This document shows positions 26,237 to 35,159 of a stretch of 39,414 nucleotides of DNA, piece by piece; within the stretch, counting starts at the first letter, position 1, and each line of letters opens with the position of its first letter. The translations under genes were made by a program, and so were the position numbers. The notes under the pieces are model-generated. The model had not been told where the DNA came from. It did not search any database and was given only the letters and a program-made list of their open reading frames with translations. This DNA is from a virus, in the IMG/VR virus record IMGVR_UViG_3300037231_000123, positions 1 to 39,414 of that record; one strand, given 5' to 3'.

Positions 26237-28792
26237 TTAACTTGCTGTTAGTCCAGTAGAAGCCTGATGCAATATACTCCAGGTCGTATTTGCCACCGTA
26301 GCAATTAATACAACAGAGTCACTATTATTCGTACTTGCAAGACTTGTGGTATAAGTATTACCAAATTGCTTTATATTAGTAGCAGCGCCTAATGCCAACG
26401 TCCAAGCAGCTCCTTGGCCCTGTACACCAATCTGTTGTCCCACTGCAAAAGTTGTTGGTAATGTAACCGTAGTAGCCGAACCACTCGTTAGAATATAACC
26501 ATTTCCTACAGCAGCTGCTATAGTGCTCGATGCATTAGCAGCCCATAGTAAATCTTGTGTAGGTATACCCTGCCATGATGGGGGAGCTCCGCTATTAGCG
26601 GTCAATACAAAACCTGCCGTGCCACTATTTGCCAAAAATGATGGTATTCCCGCATTGCTTGTAATTAAGACGCCATTACTAGCCGTTGCTAATGCCGACA
26701 TCACATTAGCCGCCGAGGCATAAAGTAAAGTATTAACGGCATTCGTAGCAGGATAAGTTGTTGTTGACCATGTGGGGGCCGCAGTAGCGCCTGATTGTAG
26801 CATTTGACCTGCAGTTGCAGTCCCGGCAAGAAGTGCGCCATTTGTTGCATTAGAATAATATATACCACCATTACTAGCTGTAATGGCTGCACCTAAACCA
26901 CCTCTAGAGCCCGCTAAAGTACCTGACCATCCGGCAGTAATAGATACAGCTTGTAACAATGCTGTTGCAGGAGTGCCGCCCAGTGTTAGTGTTACATTGG
27001 TATCATTTGTTTCTGTTAATGCAGCTGGCGTAGGTAGTTGCGATGTAGTAGCTAATGTTCCAGTTGTTGGAAATGTTACAGTAGTTGTATTTGTCAAGGT
27101 TCCTGTAAAAGCAAAGGCGCCCGATAAAGTCATTGCACCGCCAAGCGTAATAGTCGAGCCTGCGAGATTGGCCACTCCTGTTCCACCATGAGTTGGCAGT
27201 AATGTTCCGGTTATTCCTGTGGTTAAAGGTAATCCGGTTGCATTGGTTAGTACACCACTTGCTGGTGTTCCTAAATTGGGAGCTACTAACGTTATTCCAG
27301 ATGGTAAAGTAGAACTAATACTAGGAACACCGGTGCCGGAAGTAATTAATACGCCACTATTAGCGGTTGCCAGAGGCGATACGGCGCTGCTAGTAGTTGC
27401 GTAATAAGCTAAATCATTAATTGTGCCTGGGATTACAGTACCGCTGCCTGTAGCATTAATAGTAATGGCGCCAGCTGTATTGGTAATTGTTATATTCGTT
27501 CCTGCTGTCAATATAGCAGCTGTATAATCGGTGCCATTCCCTATAGGTATTTGCCCATTAATAGGTGTGGTATTTATTCCTAAGCCACCACTACTAACGG
27601 CCAATGGAACGCCTAAAGTTAAACTTCCCATTGCCGCAATACTTCCCACTAATAATTCAGTTGCAACTTCAACAATAGCAGGATTAATTAATTGTGCACT
27701 TCCAATTGGGCTTAATAGTGAATAGATAAGGTGACCTGTTCCATCTATAAAATATCCATCGCCATTGTCTGAGTCGAAAATAACACTATGTATAAGTGCA
27801 CTGCCTCCACTCATCTGCAAACTTGCGAACGTGTCTGATAATACAAGTGCATTATATATTTCTATCGCACCTCCTGACATATTGAATGAGTCTGTTAGTT
27901 GACTTGAATAAAAACTAATAGTTCCACCACTTATTGTTGATGCCGTATCAATAAAAAAGTTTATATGACTAAATGCAGTAACAGTTCCACTGGTTATATT
28001 CATGCAACTACCGCCGCTTTCTGCCTGCCATAAGCAACCATCTAATAAAACGGAAGTAGTGGCACTTGTGCATTCAAAACCAAGACCCGCTTGTGCATCT
28101 ATAAAACATGATTGAAGATTAACAATAGCTGCACCTGTACTTTGAAGCGAAAGAGCTGCAGCTGTATTGCTAGTTTGAAAACCTATATTTGTTAATGATA
28201 AATTTCCTGTATCTGCATAAATTGTATTTCCAATAATTAAAACTGCAGCTCTGTTAGGAACCGAGGAGGACGCTAGATTAACACCATTTGCGAGTGCTAA
28301 ATCTTCTGTATAAGTACCTGCCCATATCCATACCGTTGTTGGCGTTGCCGTAGATGCGCCATCAGCGACGGCTTGATCAATAGCTGATTGAATGGTTGTA
28401 TAAGGCGTTATGCCTGGAGTAGGAGTAACTACATAAGGAGCAACGGGGTCATTAGTTGGTATTTCATCAATTGTAGCAAGGGTTCCAGAATTTGGAAAAA
28501 TTACCGATGTTCCGGCTGTCATTGTAAATGTGGAATTAAAAGCGCCTGATGTGGTTAAATTTCCACCTAAGGTCAGGGTATGTGTACTGTTATTTTTACC
28601 CGTACCACCGTTTTCGGGTGACAATGGTGTGGCTAATGTCCCTAATGCAGTAATGCTTGTTTGCAGATTGCTCCATTGAATGGCGGAATCAGTACCAGGG
28701 GAATAAGGTGAATGAACCAGATATAATAAATCGGTAGCTGTCATCGTAGTTGATGGGTTGGTGGTGTATATCTGATCTAATGTTGATGACAT
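26237..28792 (-). CDS. Long tail fibre protein with beta-helix domain (851 aa)
   Basis: 851 residues. After an N-terminal attachment region (about 1-110), residues about 125-380 form a likely right-handed beta-helix, opened by YTTIQSAIDQAVADGA and VWIWAGTYTEDLALANGVNL, the pattern of pectate-lyase-like phage adhesins. Residues about 390-740 hold repeats typical of fibre shafts (LGTPASGVLTNATGLPLTTG, TFPTTGTLATTSQLP). The last 100 are a small domain shared with the 232-aa fibre. A glycan-degrading activity is possible but no catalytic residues were identified. Confidence 0.75.
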   Translation of the reverse strand: MSSTLDQIYTTNPSTTMTATDLLYLVHSPYSPGTDSAIQWSNLQTSITALGTLATPLSPENGGTGKNNSTHTLTLGGNLTTSGAFNSTFTMTAGTSVIFPNSGTLATIDEIPTNDPVAPYVVTPTPGITPYTTIQSAIDQAVADGASTATPTTVWIWAGTYTEDLALANGVNLASSSVPNRAAVLIIGNTIYADTGNLSLTNIGFQTSNTAAALSLQSTGAAIVNLQSCFIDAQAGLGFECTSATTSVLLDGCLWQAESGGSCMNITSGTVTAFSHINFFIDTASTISGGTISFYSSQLTDSFNMSGGAIEIYNALVLSDTFASLQMSGGSALIHSVIFDSDNGDGYFIDGTGHLIYSLLSPIGSAQLINPAIVEVATELLVGSIAAMGSLTLGVPLAVSSGGLGINTTPINGQIPIGNGTDYTAAILTAGTNITITNTAGAITINATGSGTVIPGTINDLAYYATTSSAVSPLATANSGVLITSGTGVPSISSTLPSGITLVAPNLGTPASGVLTNATGLPLTTGITGTLLPTHGGTGVANLAGSTITLGGAMTLSGAFAFTGTLTNTTTVTFPTTGTLATTSQLPTPAALTETNDTNVTLTLGGTPATALLQAVSITAGWSGTLAGSRGGLGAAITASNGGIYYSNATNGALLAGTATAGQMLQSGATAAPTWSTTTYPATNAVNTLLYASAANVMSALATASNGVLITSNAGIPSFLANSGTAGFVLTANSGAPPSWQGIPTQDLLWAANASSTIAAAVGNGYILTSGSATTVTLPTTFAVGQQIGVQGQGAAWTLALGAATNIKQFGNTYTTSLASTNNSDSVVLIATVANTTWSILHQASTGLTAS

Positions 28793-28801
28793 GATTTGTC
28801 C

Positions 28802-28984
28802 TTATGCTAAGGCTATAAAAGTTCCATTTGTAAGCAATATTGGTGTTGTGTCAGTTTCTAGTAAAAATGCTTCAGGAGGTGGAGATGGACCTACCATTTC
28901 TTGGTCTTTTAATGTAAATACGCTTTCAGATCCCATGCTGAAATTAAGGTCAAACATAAAATCATGTAAGTGTGAAGGCATCAT
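28802..28984 (-). CDS. Small tail-operon protein (60 aa)
   Basis: 60 residues from ATG 28984 (MMPSHLHDFMFDLNF), which shares ATGA with the preceding stop. The reading from 29002 would overlap that gene further. Hydrophobic and acidic residues alternate (PPEAFLLETDTTPILLTNGTFIAL). Probably part of the fibre module. No family recognised. Confidence 0.55.
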   Translation of the reverse strand: MMPSHLHDFMFDLNFSMGSESVFTLKDQEMVGPSPPPEAFLLETDTTPILLTNGTFIALA

Positions 28985-29340
28985 GGATAACTCACCGGCC
29001 ACATGACTACACTGACATCTGCAGTCGCTAGAGCTGTAATCATACTGATATTTGTACCGGCTAATAATGTTAAGGATGCTGGATTCAATTCAGAAGTTGT
29101 TGCCGCTAATGTAGCTCCTGCTGGTATTATTGCAGCGACGCCCGATGTATCAACCCATACATCATTTGGATAATAACGAAAAGAAACTACCCATACTGCA
29201 AATGTTGAAGGAACCACAACACTAGCCGGCAATCCTGCGGTGAGAGTTGCTGCATATTTTACAGTGCTTGGGTCTGGAGCATAGCTACAGTATCCTTGTG
29301 TATCACGCCCAAAATGTAATGGAGGTACTGGGATTGCCAT
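28981..29340 (-). CDS. Tail-operon beta protein (119 aa)
   Basis: 119 residues. HFGRDTQGYCSYAPDPSTVKYA begins a chain of beta segments (VWVVSFRYYPNDVWVDTSG, AAIIPAGATLAATTSELNPA). The composition is like small fibre or virion accessory proteins. ATG 29340 follows an AAGGA. No family recognised. Confidence 0.6.
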   Translation of the reverse strand: MAIPVPPLHFGRDTQGYCSYAPDPSTVKYAATLTAGLPASVVVPSTFAVWVVSFRYYPNDVWVDTSGVAAIIPAGATLAATTSELNPASLTLLAGTNISMITALATADVSVVMWPVSYP

Positions 29341-29353
29341 AATTTTATCCTTT

Positions 29354-31087
29354 CTATAGTTTCATGAAGAAATTTAAATATCTTGTTGGCTGATATGTAG
29401 ATACATTAAATGGTGCCCCTGGATTAGTTAAAGCAGCCGGTGAATCTGGGGCTGTAGTATTTCCAGTTCCTGTGCTAGGAGCACTGAGGGCGCCTCCATT
29501 AACAGGAAATCCCCCTGCGGATACATTTAAAGAAACCGAAATAGGTAAACTATATGTATGCGTATGAGCAGCCATATTTGCAGAGGTCAATGAAACCGAT
29601 GTTGTTGGGGCGCCCAAACCTAAACCTAAAGGGGCTGTTCCATAAAAATTATCAGCAGTTCCTGCTATAACTTGTCCTAATGAAGGTGTAACTTGTATGC
29701 GATTATTAGCATTAAAGTCCGCGTAAGCACTGGCCCCATAAGAGGTTAATACCCCGGAACTTGTATATAAAGGCGCATTAGTAGCTCCAACAGCATTCCA
29801 TAGCAGATTAAATAATGGCCATGTGTCAATATTTGCACGAGTAGATGCGCTTGCTCCGGCAGCTACATTTGACAATGCATTCCCGATAGAACCATTATTC
29901 ATCGGGATCCATCCGAAATAATAAACATTATTTAAGCTAGACCTAACATCTCCTGTTCTTGGTTTGGCAATTATCGTATCTATTTGATCATATGTTTGGA
30001 ATGAATTCGTAGGAAGAATACTACCCAAAACAATAGTTGGTAACGTGAAATTTAAATTGCAAAGTGTATTTCTCGGCATATTTATTTGAAGATACAAGGC
30101 GTCATCCCCCGTCCCACTTAATATTTGGCCTACTGTTGATGGAAAAGTAAATGTAAGAGGCCATTTTTGCCAAGTATTCGTTAATGTTATAGTTCCTTTA
30201 ACTACTGGAGGAGAAACTGAAGCGACACCTGTTCCCAGGAATTGATAAATACTAAATGTAATTGTAGGATTGCCAGTAACTGTCATTCCTTGGATCGTAA
30301 ATGTTGCGGGCACACTATCGAGTGTCTCAACATGAAATGAGATTGGGAATTGATAGGTCTTTAATGTCTCACCAGTTCCTGCAACTGTTGTAGTATGATT
30401 AATATAGTATTCCGGCGTAATGTCATTTGTTAAAGTTTGCCCAGCAGTGGCAGGAAATGGTGTGAATGTGATTGCTTCCGTGGCAGTGTTATTATCTTTA
30501 ATGTAATTGAAATCCGGCATGCTAAATCCATCATTTTGTGATGGAGCTAATGTTACATAGTAATAATTTCCTGAAGAATTATACGCTGTTGTGAAGTTAT
30601 TAGATAATGTGCTTGCATTAAATGTTGTGGGTCCAATATTGCGCCAAAATCTATTGTTTAATACGAAATTATCTAAGGTTTGAACGCCACCTGTTGTTCC
30701 CCCACCACCGCTTCCGTTTCCGTTTGCTCCGAAGGGAAAATTAGAACGGATAAACTCTTCAATACCATATTGATCTTGAACTTTTATGAAATAAGGTTGA
30801 GAAATAGTTGGATCTGTTTCTGACCATGGATTCCAGAAAGGAATCACATCATTACCATTAACATCGACAAATGTGCCAGCAGCACTTAATACCATTGGAT
30901 TAGGACCAGCCAAATAGGTAAACGGTCCTTCACCAGTACCTGATTGATAATACCAATTCTTCAACGTTATCATATCAGATTCATAAAAGGTAATTATGCC
31001 ATTGGATAATGCAATGCCTAACTTACTCACAATTAAATCTTGTAATGTAGGTGAGGAAATTAGCTGCGAATCAATGACTATACCCAT
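29354..31087 (-). CDS. Tail fibre protein with collar-type C-terminus (577 aa)
   Basis: 577 residues. The N-terminus (ALSNGIITFYESDMITLKNWYYQSGTGEGPFTYLAGPNPMVLSAAGTFVDVNGNDV in outline) is typical of phage tail proteins that anchor to the virion. The C-terminal third has the tail-collar plan, GWIPMNNGSIGNA, then LFNLLWNAVG, SLTSANMAAHTHTYS and a last YQPTRYLNFFMKL. It is the first gene of the leftward fibre operon, 79 bases from the divergent gp10-like gene. Confidence 0.78.
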   Translation of the reverse strand: MGIVIDSQLISSPTLQDLIVSKLGIALSNGIITFYESDMITLKNWYYQSGTGEGPFTYLAGPNPMVLSAAGTFVDVNGNDVIPFWNPWSETDPTISQPYFIKVQDQYGIEEFIRSNFPFGANGNGSGGGGTTGGVQTLDNFVLNNRFWRNIGPTTFNASTLSNNFTTAYNSSGNYYYVTLAPSQNDGFSMPDFNYIKDNNTATEAITFTPFPATAGQTLTNDITPEYYINHTTTVAGTGETLKTYQFPISFHVETLDSVPATFTIQGMTVTGNPTITFSIYQFLGTGVASVSPPVVKGTITLTNTWQKWPLTFTFPSTVGQILSGTGDDALYLQINMPRNTLCNLNFTLPTIVLGSILPTNSFQTYDQIDTIIAKPRTGDVRSSLNNVYYFGWIPMNNGSIGNALSNVAAGASASTRANIDTWPLFNLLWNAVGATNAPLYTSSGVLTSYGASAYADFNANNRIQVTPSLGQVIAGTADNFYGTAPLGLGLGAPTTSVSLTSANMAAHTHTYSLPISVSLNVSAGGFPVNGGALSAPSTGTGNTTAPDSPAALTNPGAPFNVSTYQPTRYLNFFMKL

Positions 31088-31166
31088 AGAAAGTCCATGC
31101 TCTACTTATGTCAACATTACCCTAATTGTATGATAAACTTCTATAAAAGACTAGCGAGCAAATCAT
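31088..31166. promoter_or_regulatory. Divergent gap between fibre and tail-hub operons
   Basis: The 79-base gap must supply start signals for both directions. No convincing -35/-10 pair was found on either strand at usual spacing; a TTGACA on the minus strand would place the start inside the first codons. A phage late activator is therefore likely. Confidence 0.4.
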
Positions 31167-33044
31167 ATGATTACACGCGGGGCGAATAATAAGGAATTAC
31201 CCATAAATGTAGTTGGAAGCTCTGTATTTGGTCGTTATGATAAAATATCCACTGAACGTACTATGAATATGTTCATAAGTGATACGGCATTAGTTCCTTA
31301 TGCGGGATATCAGATTGAAATATCAGCTACTGAATTCTCTTCAACTGGTGTTGGTAAAGAAGGCCGGGCGATATTTTCAAGCATTAAGTTTAATTGTTTA
31401 GTTATTGTTGTTGATGCTAATGTTTATCTAGTCACTTGCACGTTTAATCAAGAACTTCAGATGGTTCAATTTGTAGATGTAATCTTTATAGGTGCTTTAG
31501 CTACAGTGACAGGAATTGTTTATATAACGGAAAATAATAAGCCTCAAATTTTATTTTCAGATAATATTAATTTATATATTTACGATCCAACCGTCACTCC
31601 TGCATTTTCACAAGTGGCTGGATTAAATTTCACCCCAGGTTATATTACGTTTCATGATACTTATTTCATAGCCGCAGCATCTCAGGATACTACTTACACT
31701 CCTCCTGCGAACAATACTTGGAGATTATCAACAAGCAATGAAGGTTATTTAAACTCAACAACATTCACAAGTGTTGCTAATGTAATTACATATGCAACGT
31801 CAATAGGTTTAACGGCAGGAAGTCCAATCACATTTCTGAATACTACAATCCTAATTCCAGGCACTATTTATTATGCAGGCAATTTTTCTGGTAATACATT
31901 TCAGGTTTTTGCAACTTATGCTAATGCCATAAATAATGTAAGCCCATTAGCAACTGATGCATCTGGAATTGTCGGTTCGAATGCGTGGCCGTCTAGTGCT
32001 GCATATGTTGGTTTATTGTCAACAAAACCAGATAATGTTCAAGCAGTAGTTCGATTTCCTTCCAAAGGAAATATGATATTTGTTATGGGCTCTATCGTAA
32101 CAGAAGCATGGTTTGATACAGGCGCCCAATTATTCCCCTACCAACGTAATAATCAGTTTAATATCGATTATGGTTGTCTCTCTCCAGCATCAGTAGCCTA
32201 CATGGATGAGATTGTTGTTTGGTTGGCGCAAAATGAGAAATCAGGTCCTATTATCATGTATAGTGATGGTGGGATGCCTAAGAAGATTACCACTGATGGT
32301 ATTGATTACGCTTTTTCTCAACTACAGACCCCTTCAGATTCCCAAGGTTTTCTTTATCGTCAAGATGGGCATTTATTTTACCATATAAACTTTTATTCAG
32401 ATAATATTTCATATTTTTATGATTTCAATACTGAGAAGTTTTTTAATGCATCTGATCAAGATAATAATTATTTCATCGCATCAGAAATAGCATTTTACGG
32501 TAATCAATATTATTTTGTAACCAGAAATAATGGCAATCTTTTTGCCTTTGATACCAGCTTTACTTCTTATCAGGACGTTGAAAGTTATCCCTCAACCACA
32601 GTGATAAACTATATCATCCCGCGCTTTAGGATTTGTAAAAATATACGATTACCATCACAAGATTATGTCATTTTAAATGACATTGGATTTACGATTGAAT
32701 CTGGTGAGACTGATGCATTTATTCAGCCTACAGTCCCATCCATAGGTTTATTATTATTACAGAATGGATTTCCCCTATTATTACAAGATGGAATTACGGA
32801 CTTACAACTTAATGTAAATTCAAATGTCACTTATACTACGCCAACCGTCTATCTATCACTTTCCTATGATGGTGGCGCGACTTTTGCTAATGCAGTTCCC
32901 TACGCCTTACCTACCATTGGATATCGCAGGAATCGTCTTATGTGGTGGCAGTGTGGCATGAGTAATGACACTGTTCCTAAGTTTAATATGGTCAGCTATG
33001 GGCGGGTAGTCTGCTTCGATGGCATTGCCAATGTGAGGATATAA
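31167..33044 (+). CDS. Tail hub / DNA-stabilisation protein, P22 gp10-like
   Basis: 625 residues with many beta strands. The first 60 residues (NVVGSSVFGRYDKISTERTMNMFISD) resemble the start of P22 gp10-type proteins (DY----P-NM), and the middle has VVRFPSKGNMIFVMGSIVTEAWFDTG, DYGCLSPASVAYMDEIVVWLAQN and a propeller-like repeat, as in gp10 (I---SSTIEYFS, GI-GTYCKTPFADSYAFIS). gp10 closes the portal channel. It overlaps the next gene by one base. Confidence 0.72.
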   Translation: MITRGANNKELPINVVGSSVFGRYDKISTERTMNMFISDTALVPYAGYQIEISATEFSSTGVGKEGRAIFSSIKFNCLVIVVDANVYLVTCTFNQELQMVQFVDVIFIGALATVTGIVYITENNKPQILFSDNINLYIYDPTVTPAFSQVAGLNFTPGYITFHDTYFIAAASQDTTYTPPANNTWRLSTSNEGYLNSTTFTSVANVITYATSIGLTAGSPITFLNTTILIPGTIYYAGNFSGNTFQVFATYANAINNVSPLATDASGIVGSNAWPSSAAYVGLLSTKPDNVQAVVRFPSKGNMIFVMGSIVTEAWFDTGAQLFPYQRNNQFNIDYGCLSPASVAYMDEIVVWLAQNEKSGPIIMYSDGGMPKKITTDGIDYAFSQLQTPSDSQGFLYRQDGHLFYHINFYSDNISYFYDFNTEKFFNASDQDNNYFIASEIAFYGNQYYFVTRNNGNLFAFDTSFTSYQDVESYPSTTVINYIIPRFRICKNIRLPSQDYVILNDIGFTIESGETDAFIQPTVPSIGLLLLQNGFPLLLQDGITDLQLNVNSNVTYTTPTVYLSLSYDGGATFANAVPYALPTIGYRRNRLMWWQCGMSNDTVPKFNMVSYGRVVCFDGIANVRI

Positions 33045-33412
33045 TGCCTGAGCAACGAATATTGCAATCAATCTTTCCGGACGTTCCCCGGGAATCGCCA
33101 GAGGTTGATAAGGATGGTAATTTCACCCAACTTTGGTCGTTGTTCTTTGGGGCATTGGCTCAGGCATTGCAAGATAATTTTAAGAATGAGGGCATTGTCT
33201 TTCCACCTTTGAATGCAACTAATGTGGCAACTATTCAGGCTATTTATACGCCTTTGATCGGCGGTCCATTACCGCAAAATATCCCAGATATTTCAGGCCA
33301 AACGATATTTAATAGTACCATTCGATTACCACAACAGTTTATTATAAGTTATGACGCATCTACGCCACCAATCATTACTTCAGCTCGATGGTGGACGTTT
33401 ACACTTACATAA
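33044..33412 (+). CDS. Tail-associated protein (122 aa)
   Basis: 122 residues. FTQLWSLFFGALAQALQDNFKNEGI is a helical segment, then a Pro/Ile-rich part (IVFPPLNATNVATIQAIYTPLIGGPLP) and a beta end. The place between gp10-like and gp7-like genes matches small tail or ejection genes of P22-like phages. No family recognised. Confidence 0.6.
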   Translation: MPEQRILQSIFPDVPRESPEVDKDGNFTQLWSLFFGALAQALQDNFKNEGIVFPPLNATNVATIQAIYTPLIGGPLPQNIPDISGQTIFNSTIRLPQQFIISYDASTPPIITSARWWTFTLT

Positions 33413-33421
33413 GGAAATATC

Positions 33422-34036
33422 ATGACACCATGGGGAATGGCAAGCGGTGCTGCACAAGTTGGCTCAGGTCTATATGGTTTGTTTGGCGACAATAAAAATC
33501 CCGCAGATGAGGCCCAAGGCTATTTAGGCCAAATTTCCGGCAAAACTAATCAATATAATCAGCCTTATTTTAATGCAGGCACAAATCAATTAGGACAAGT
33601 AAATAAACAATATACTGACTTACAGAATGACCCTGGTGGAAAATATAATGAGATAGGATCGCATTATAAAGAATCTCCAGGATTCAAATTTGCTATGCAA
33701 CAGGCATTGCAAGGTGCCGGTCATGGCGCTGCTGCCGGTGGAATGGCAGGAAGTCCACAGCATGAACAACAAAATATGCAACTTGCTAATGATATCGCCT
33801 CTCAGGATTATAATAAATACATGCAGGGTGCGACTGGATTATATGGTGAAGGTCTTCATGGCGGCCAAACAGTCGCAAATCAAGGCCAACAAGCAGGACA
33901 ATCTCAGCAAGATATGATTGCGCAACAACTCGCTGCACAGGGTGATGTTGCCTATAAAGGTGCTGCAAATCAAAATGAGCAACGTGGCAATGCATTTTCT
34001 AATATAGCCAGCGGTATTGGTGATTTTTTCTATTAA
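33422..34036 (+). CDS. Ejection protein, P22 gp7-like
   Basis: 204 residues, Gly/Gln/Ala/Asn-rich. PWGMASGAAQVGSGLYGLFGDNKNPADEAQGYL in outline with YNQPYFNAGTNQLGQV is the layout of gp7-type ejection proteins (small glycine-rich start, then a repeat of short helices with Y--G motifs). Such proteins enter the host with the DNA. Next genes carry two more ejection candidates. Confidence 0.65.
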   Translation: MTPWGMASGAAQVGSGLYGLFGDNKNPADEAQGYLGQISGKTNQYNQPYFNAGTNQLGQVNKQYTDLQNDPGGKYNEIGSHYKESPGFKFAMQQALQGAGHGAAAGGMAGSPQHEQQNMQLANDIASQDYNKYMQGATGLYGEGLHGGQTVANQGQQAGQSQQDMIAQQLAAQGDVAYKGAANQNEQRGNAFSNIASGIGDFFY

Positions 34037-34043
34037 GGAGTAA

Positions 34044-35159
34044 ATGATGGGATTTACCTATAATCCAGTTCCCTTGTTGAAACCTGAACAACAAAATCCT
34101 ATGGGAAATATGATTCAGAATGCTATGAAGATGCATATGCAGAATGTACAGGCACAATATGCTAGGCCACAGCAGGAGGCGGATATCTTTGCTAAGAAGA
34201 TGACGCCTATAAGTGCATTAGCTGCTAGTCCTTATTTTAATGCAATGAATGATAAACAGAGAGAACAAATAACAGCGATGATGTCTAAATTGTTTGAGGA
34301 ACAAAATGGAGGCAATGGAGAATCTGGCGCACAAGGTGGTGGCGGACCCATGGATTGGCTTAAACATTTCCTTCATATTGGCGGCCAAAATGGCAGCAGC
34401 AATGGCCAGCAAGAAGATACAAATAAGCCTTACGATCCCAATGCAAAACCTGAGAATGCATTGCAGAAAAGTATCGAAGAAGACAATAGACGTAAGGCCC
34501 AACAAGCAACTGCTGAATCTTATAAAAATAAACTGACAGAGGAACAGATTGCACAAGGTGGTATTTCACAACAAAACGGTCAGACAATATTGAATCCAGC
34601 ATCAAGTCGTGAAGAATTCGAAAAAGCATCAGTGGGTCTTCCTCGGCTTGATAAAATAACCGATGGATTAATTGCTGACTTGGAAAAGATTGGTAAAGGA
34701 AATAAGATATCAGACTATATATCTTCTGCTGGATTAGCTGCCGAAGGAGCCCATTTTCCTTTATTGCAAGCCGCGGTGCCTCAGGCAGTGCGTCAAAAAC
34801 AACAAGATTTAGCTTCTGTATTGATTAAAAACTTTGACTATTCACCTGAACAGGCTGATGCGGCTACGCAAAAGGGTATAAGAGAAACCAGCGGTGAATT
34901 TGCCACCCGTTTAAAAACTTTGGCAAAAGATTTGTCTAATCGAACTTCTCAATTGAAAAATGTTGTTAAGAATAAAATAAGTTTAGAAAAGAATGCGCCA
35001 CAAGAAGAGCATGATATGAACTTTTCTAAACAATTATCTCAGGATATTAAAACTAAAATAGGCAAAGATATTCCAGATACTGTGATTTTTAATTATTTAA
35101 GCCAACATCCTGGTAAAGTCCATATACCATCTTTATTAAAAGCGGCAGGTATGAGATGA
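34044..35159 (+). CDS. Ejection protein, P22 gp20-like candidate
   Basis: 371 residues, helical and Gln-rich, with a low-complexity linker (GGNGESGAQGGGGPMDWL). Two adjacent ATGs (34044 and 34047) follow AAGGAG, and the second has better spacing. The C-terminal half is long helices (LPRLDKITDGLIADLEKIG, YSPEQADAATQKGIRETSG). Assigned by order and composition. Confidence 0.55.
   Translation: MMGFTYNPVPLLKPEQQNPMGNMIQNAMKMHMQNVQAQYARPQQEADIFAKKMTPISALAASPYFNAMNDKQREQITAMMSKLFEEQNGGNGESGAQGGGGPMDWLKHFLHIGGQNGSSNGQQEDTNKPYDPNAKPENALQKSIEEDNRRKAQQATAESYKNKLTEEQIAQGGISQQNGQTILNPASSREEFEKASVGLPRLDKITDGLIADLEKIGKGNKISDYISSAGLAAEGAHFPLLQAAVPQAVRQKQQDLASVLIKNFDYSPEQADAATQKGIRETSGEFATRLKTLAKDLSNRTSQLKNVVKNKISLEKNAPQEEHDMNFSKQLSQDIKTKIGKDIPDTVIFNYLSQHPGKVHIPSLLKAAGMR

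Noticed and set aside
26523-27725. Rightward open frames inside the 851-aa fibre gene
   Set aside because: They are antisense frames of Thr/Gly/Ala-rich repeats without start sites, typical of fibre gene complements.
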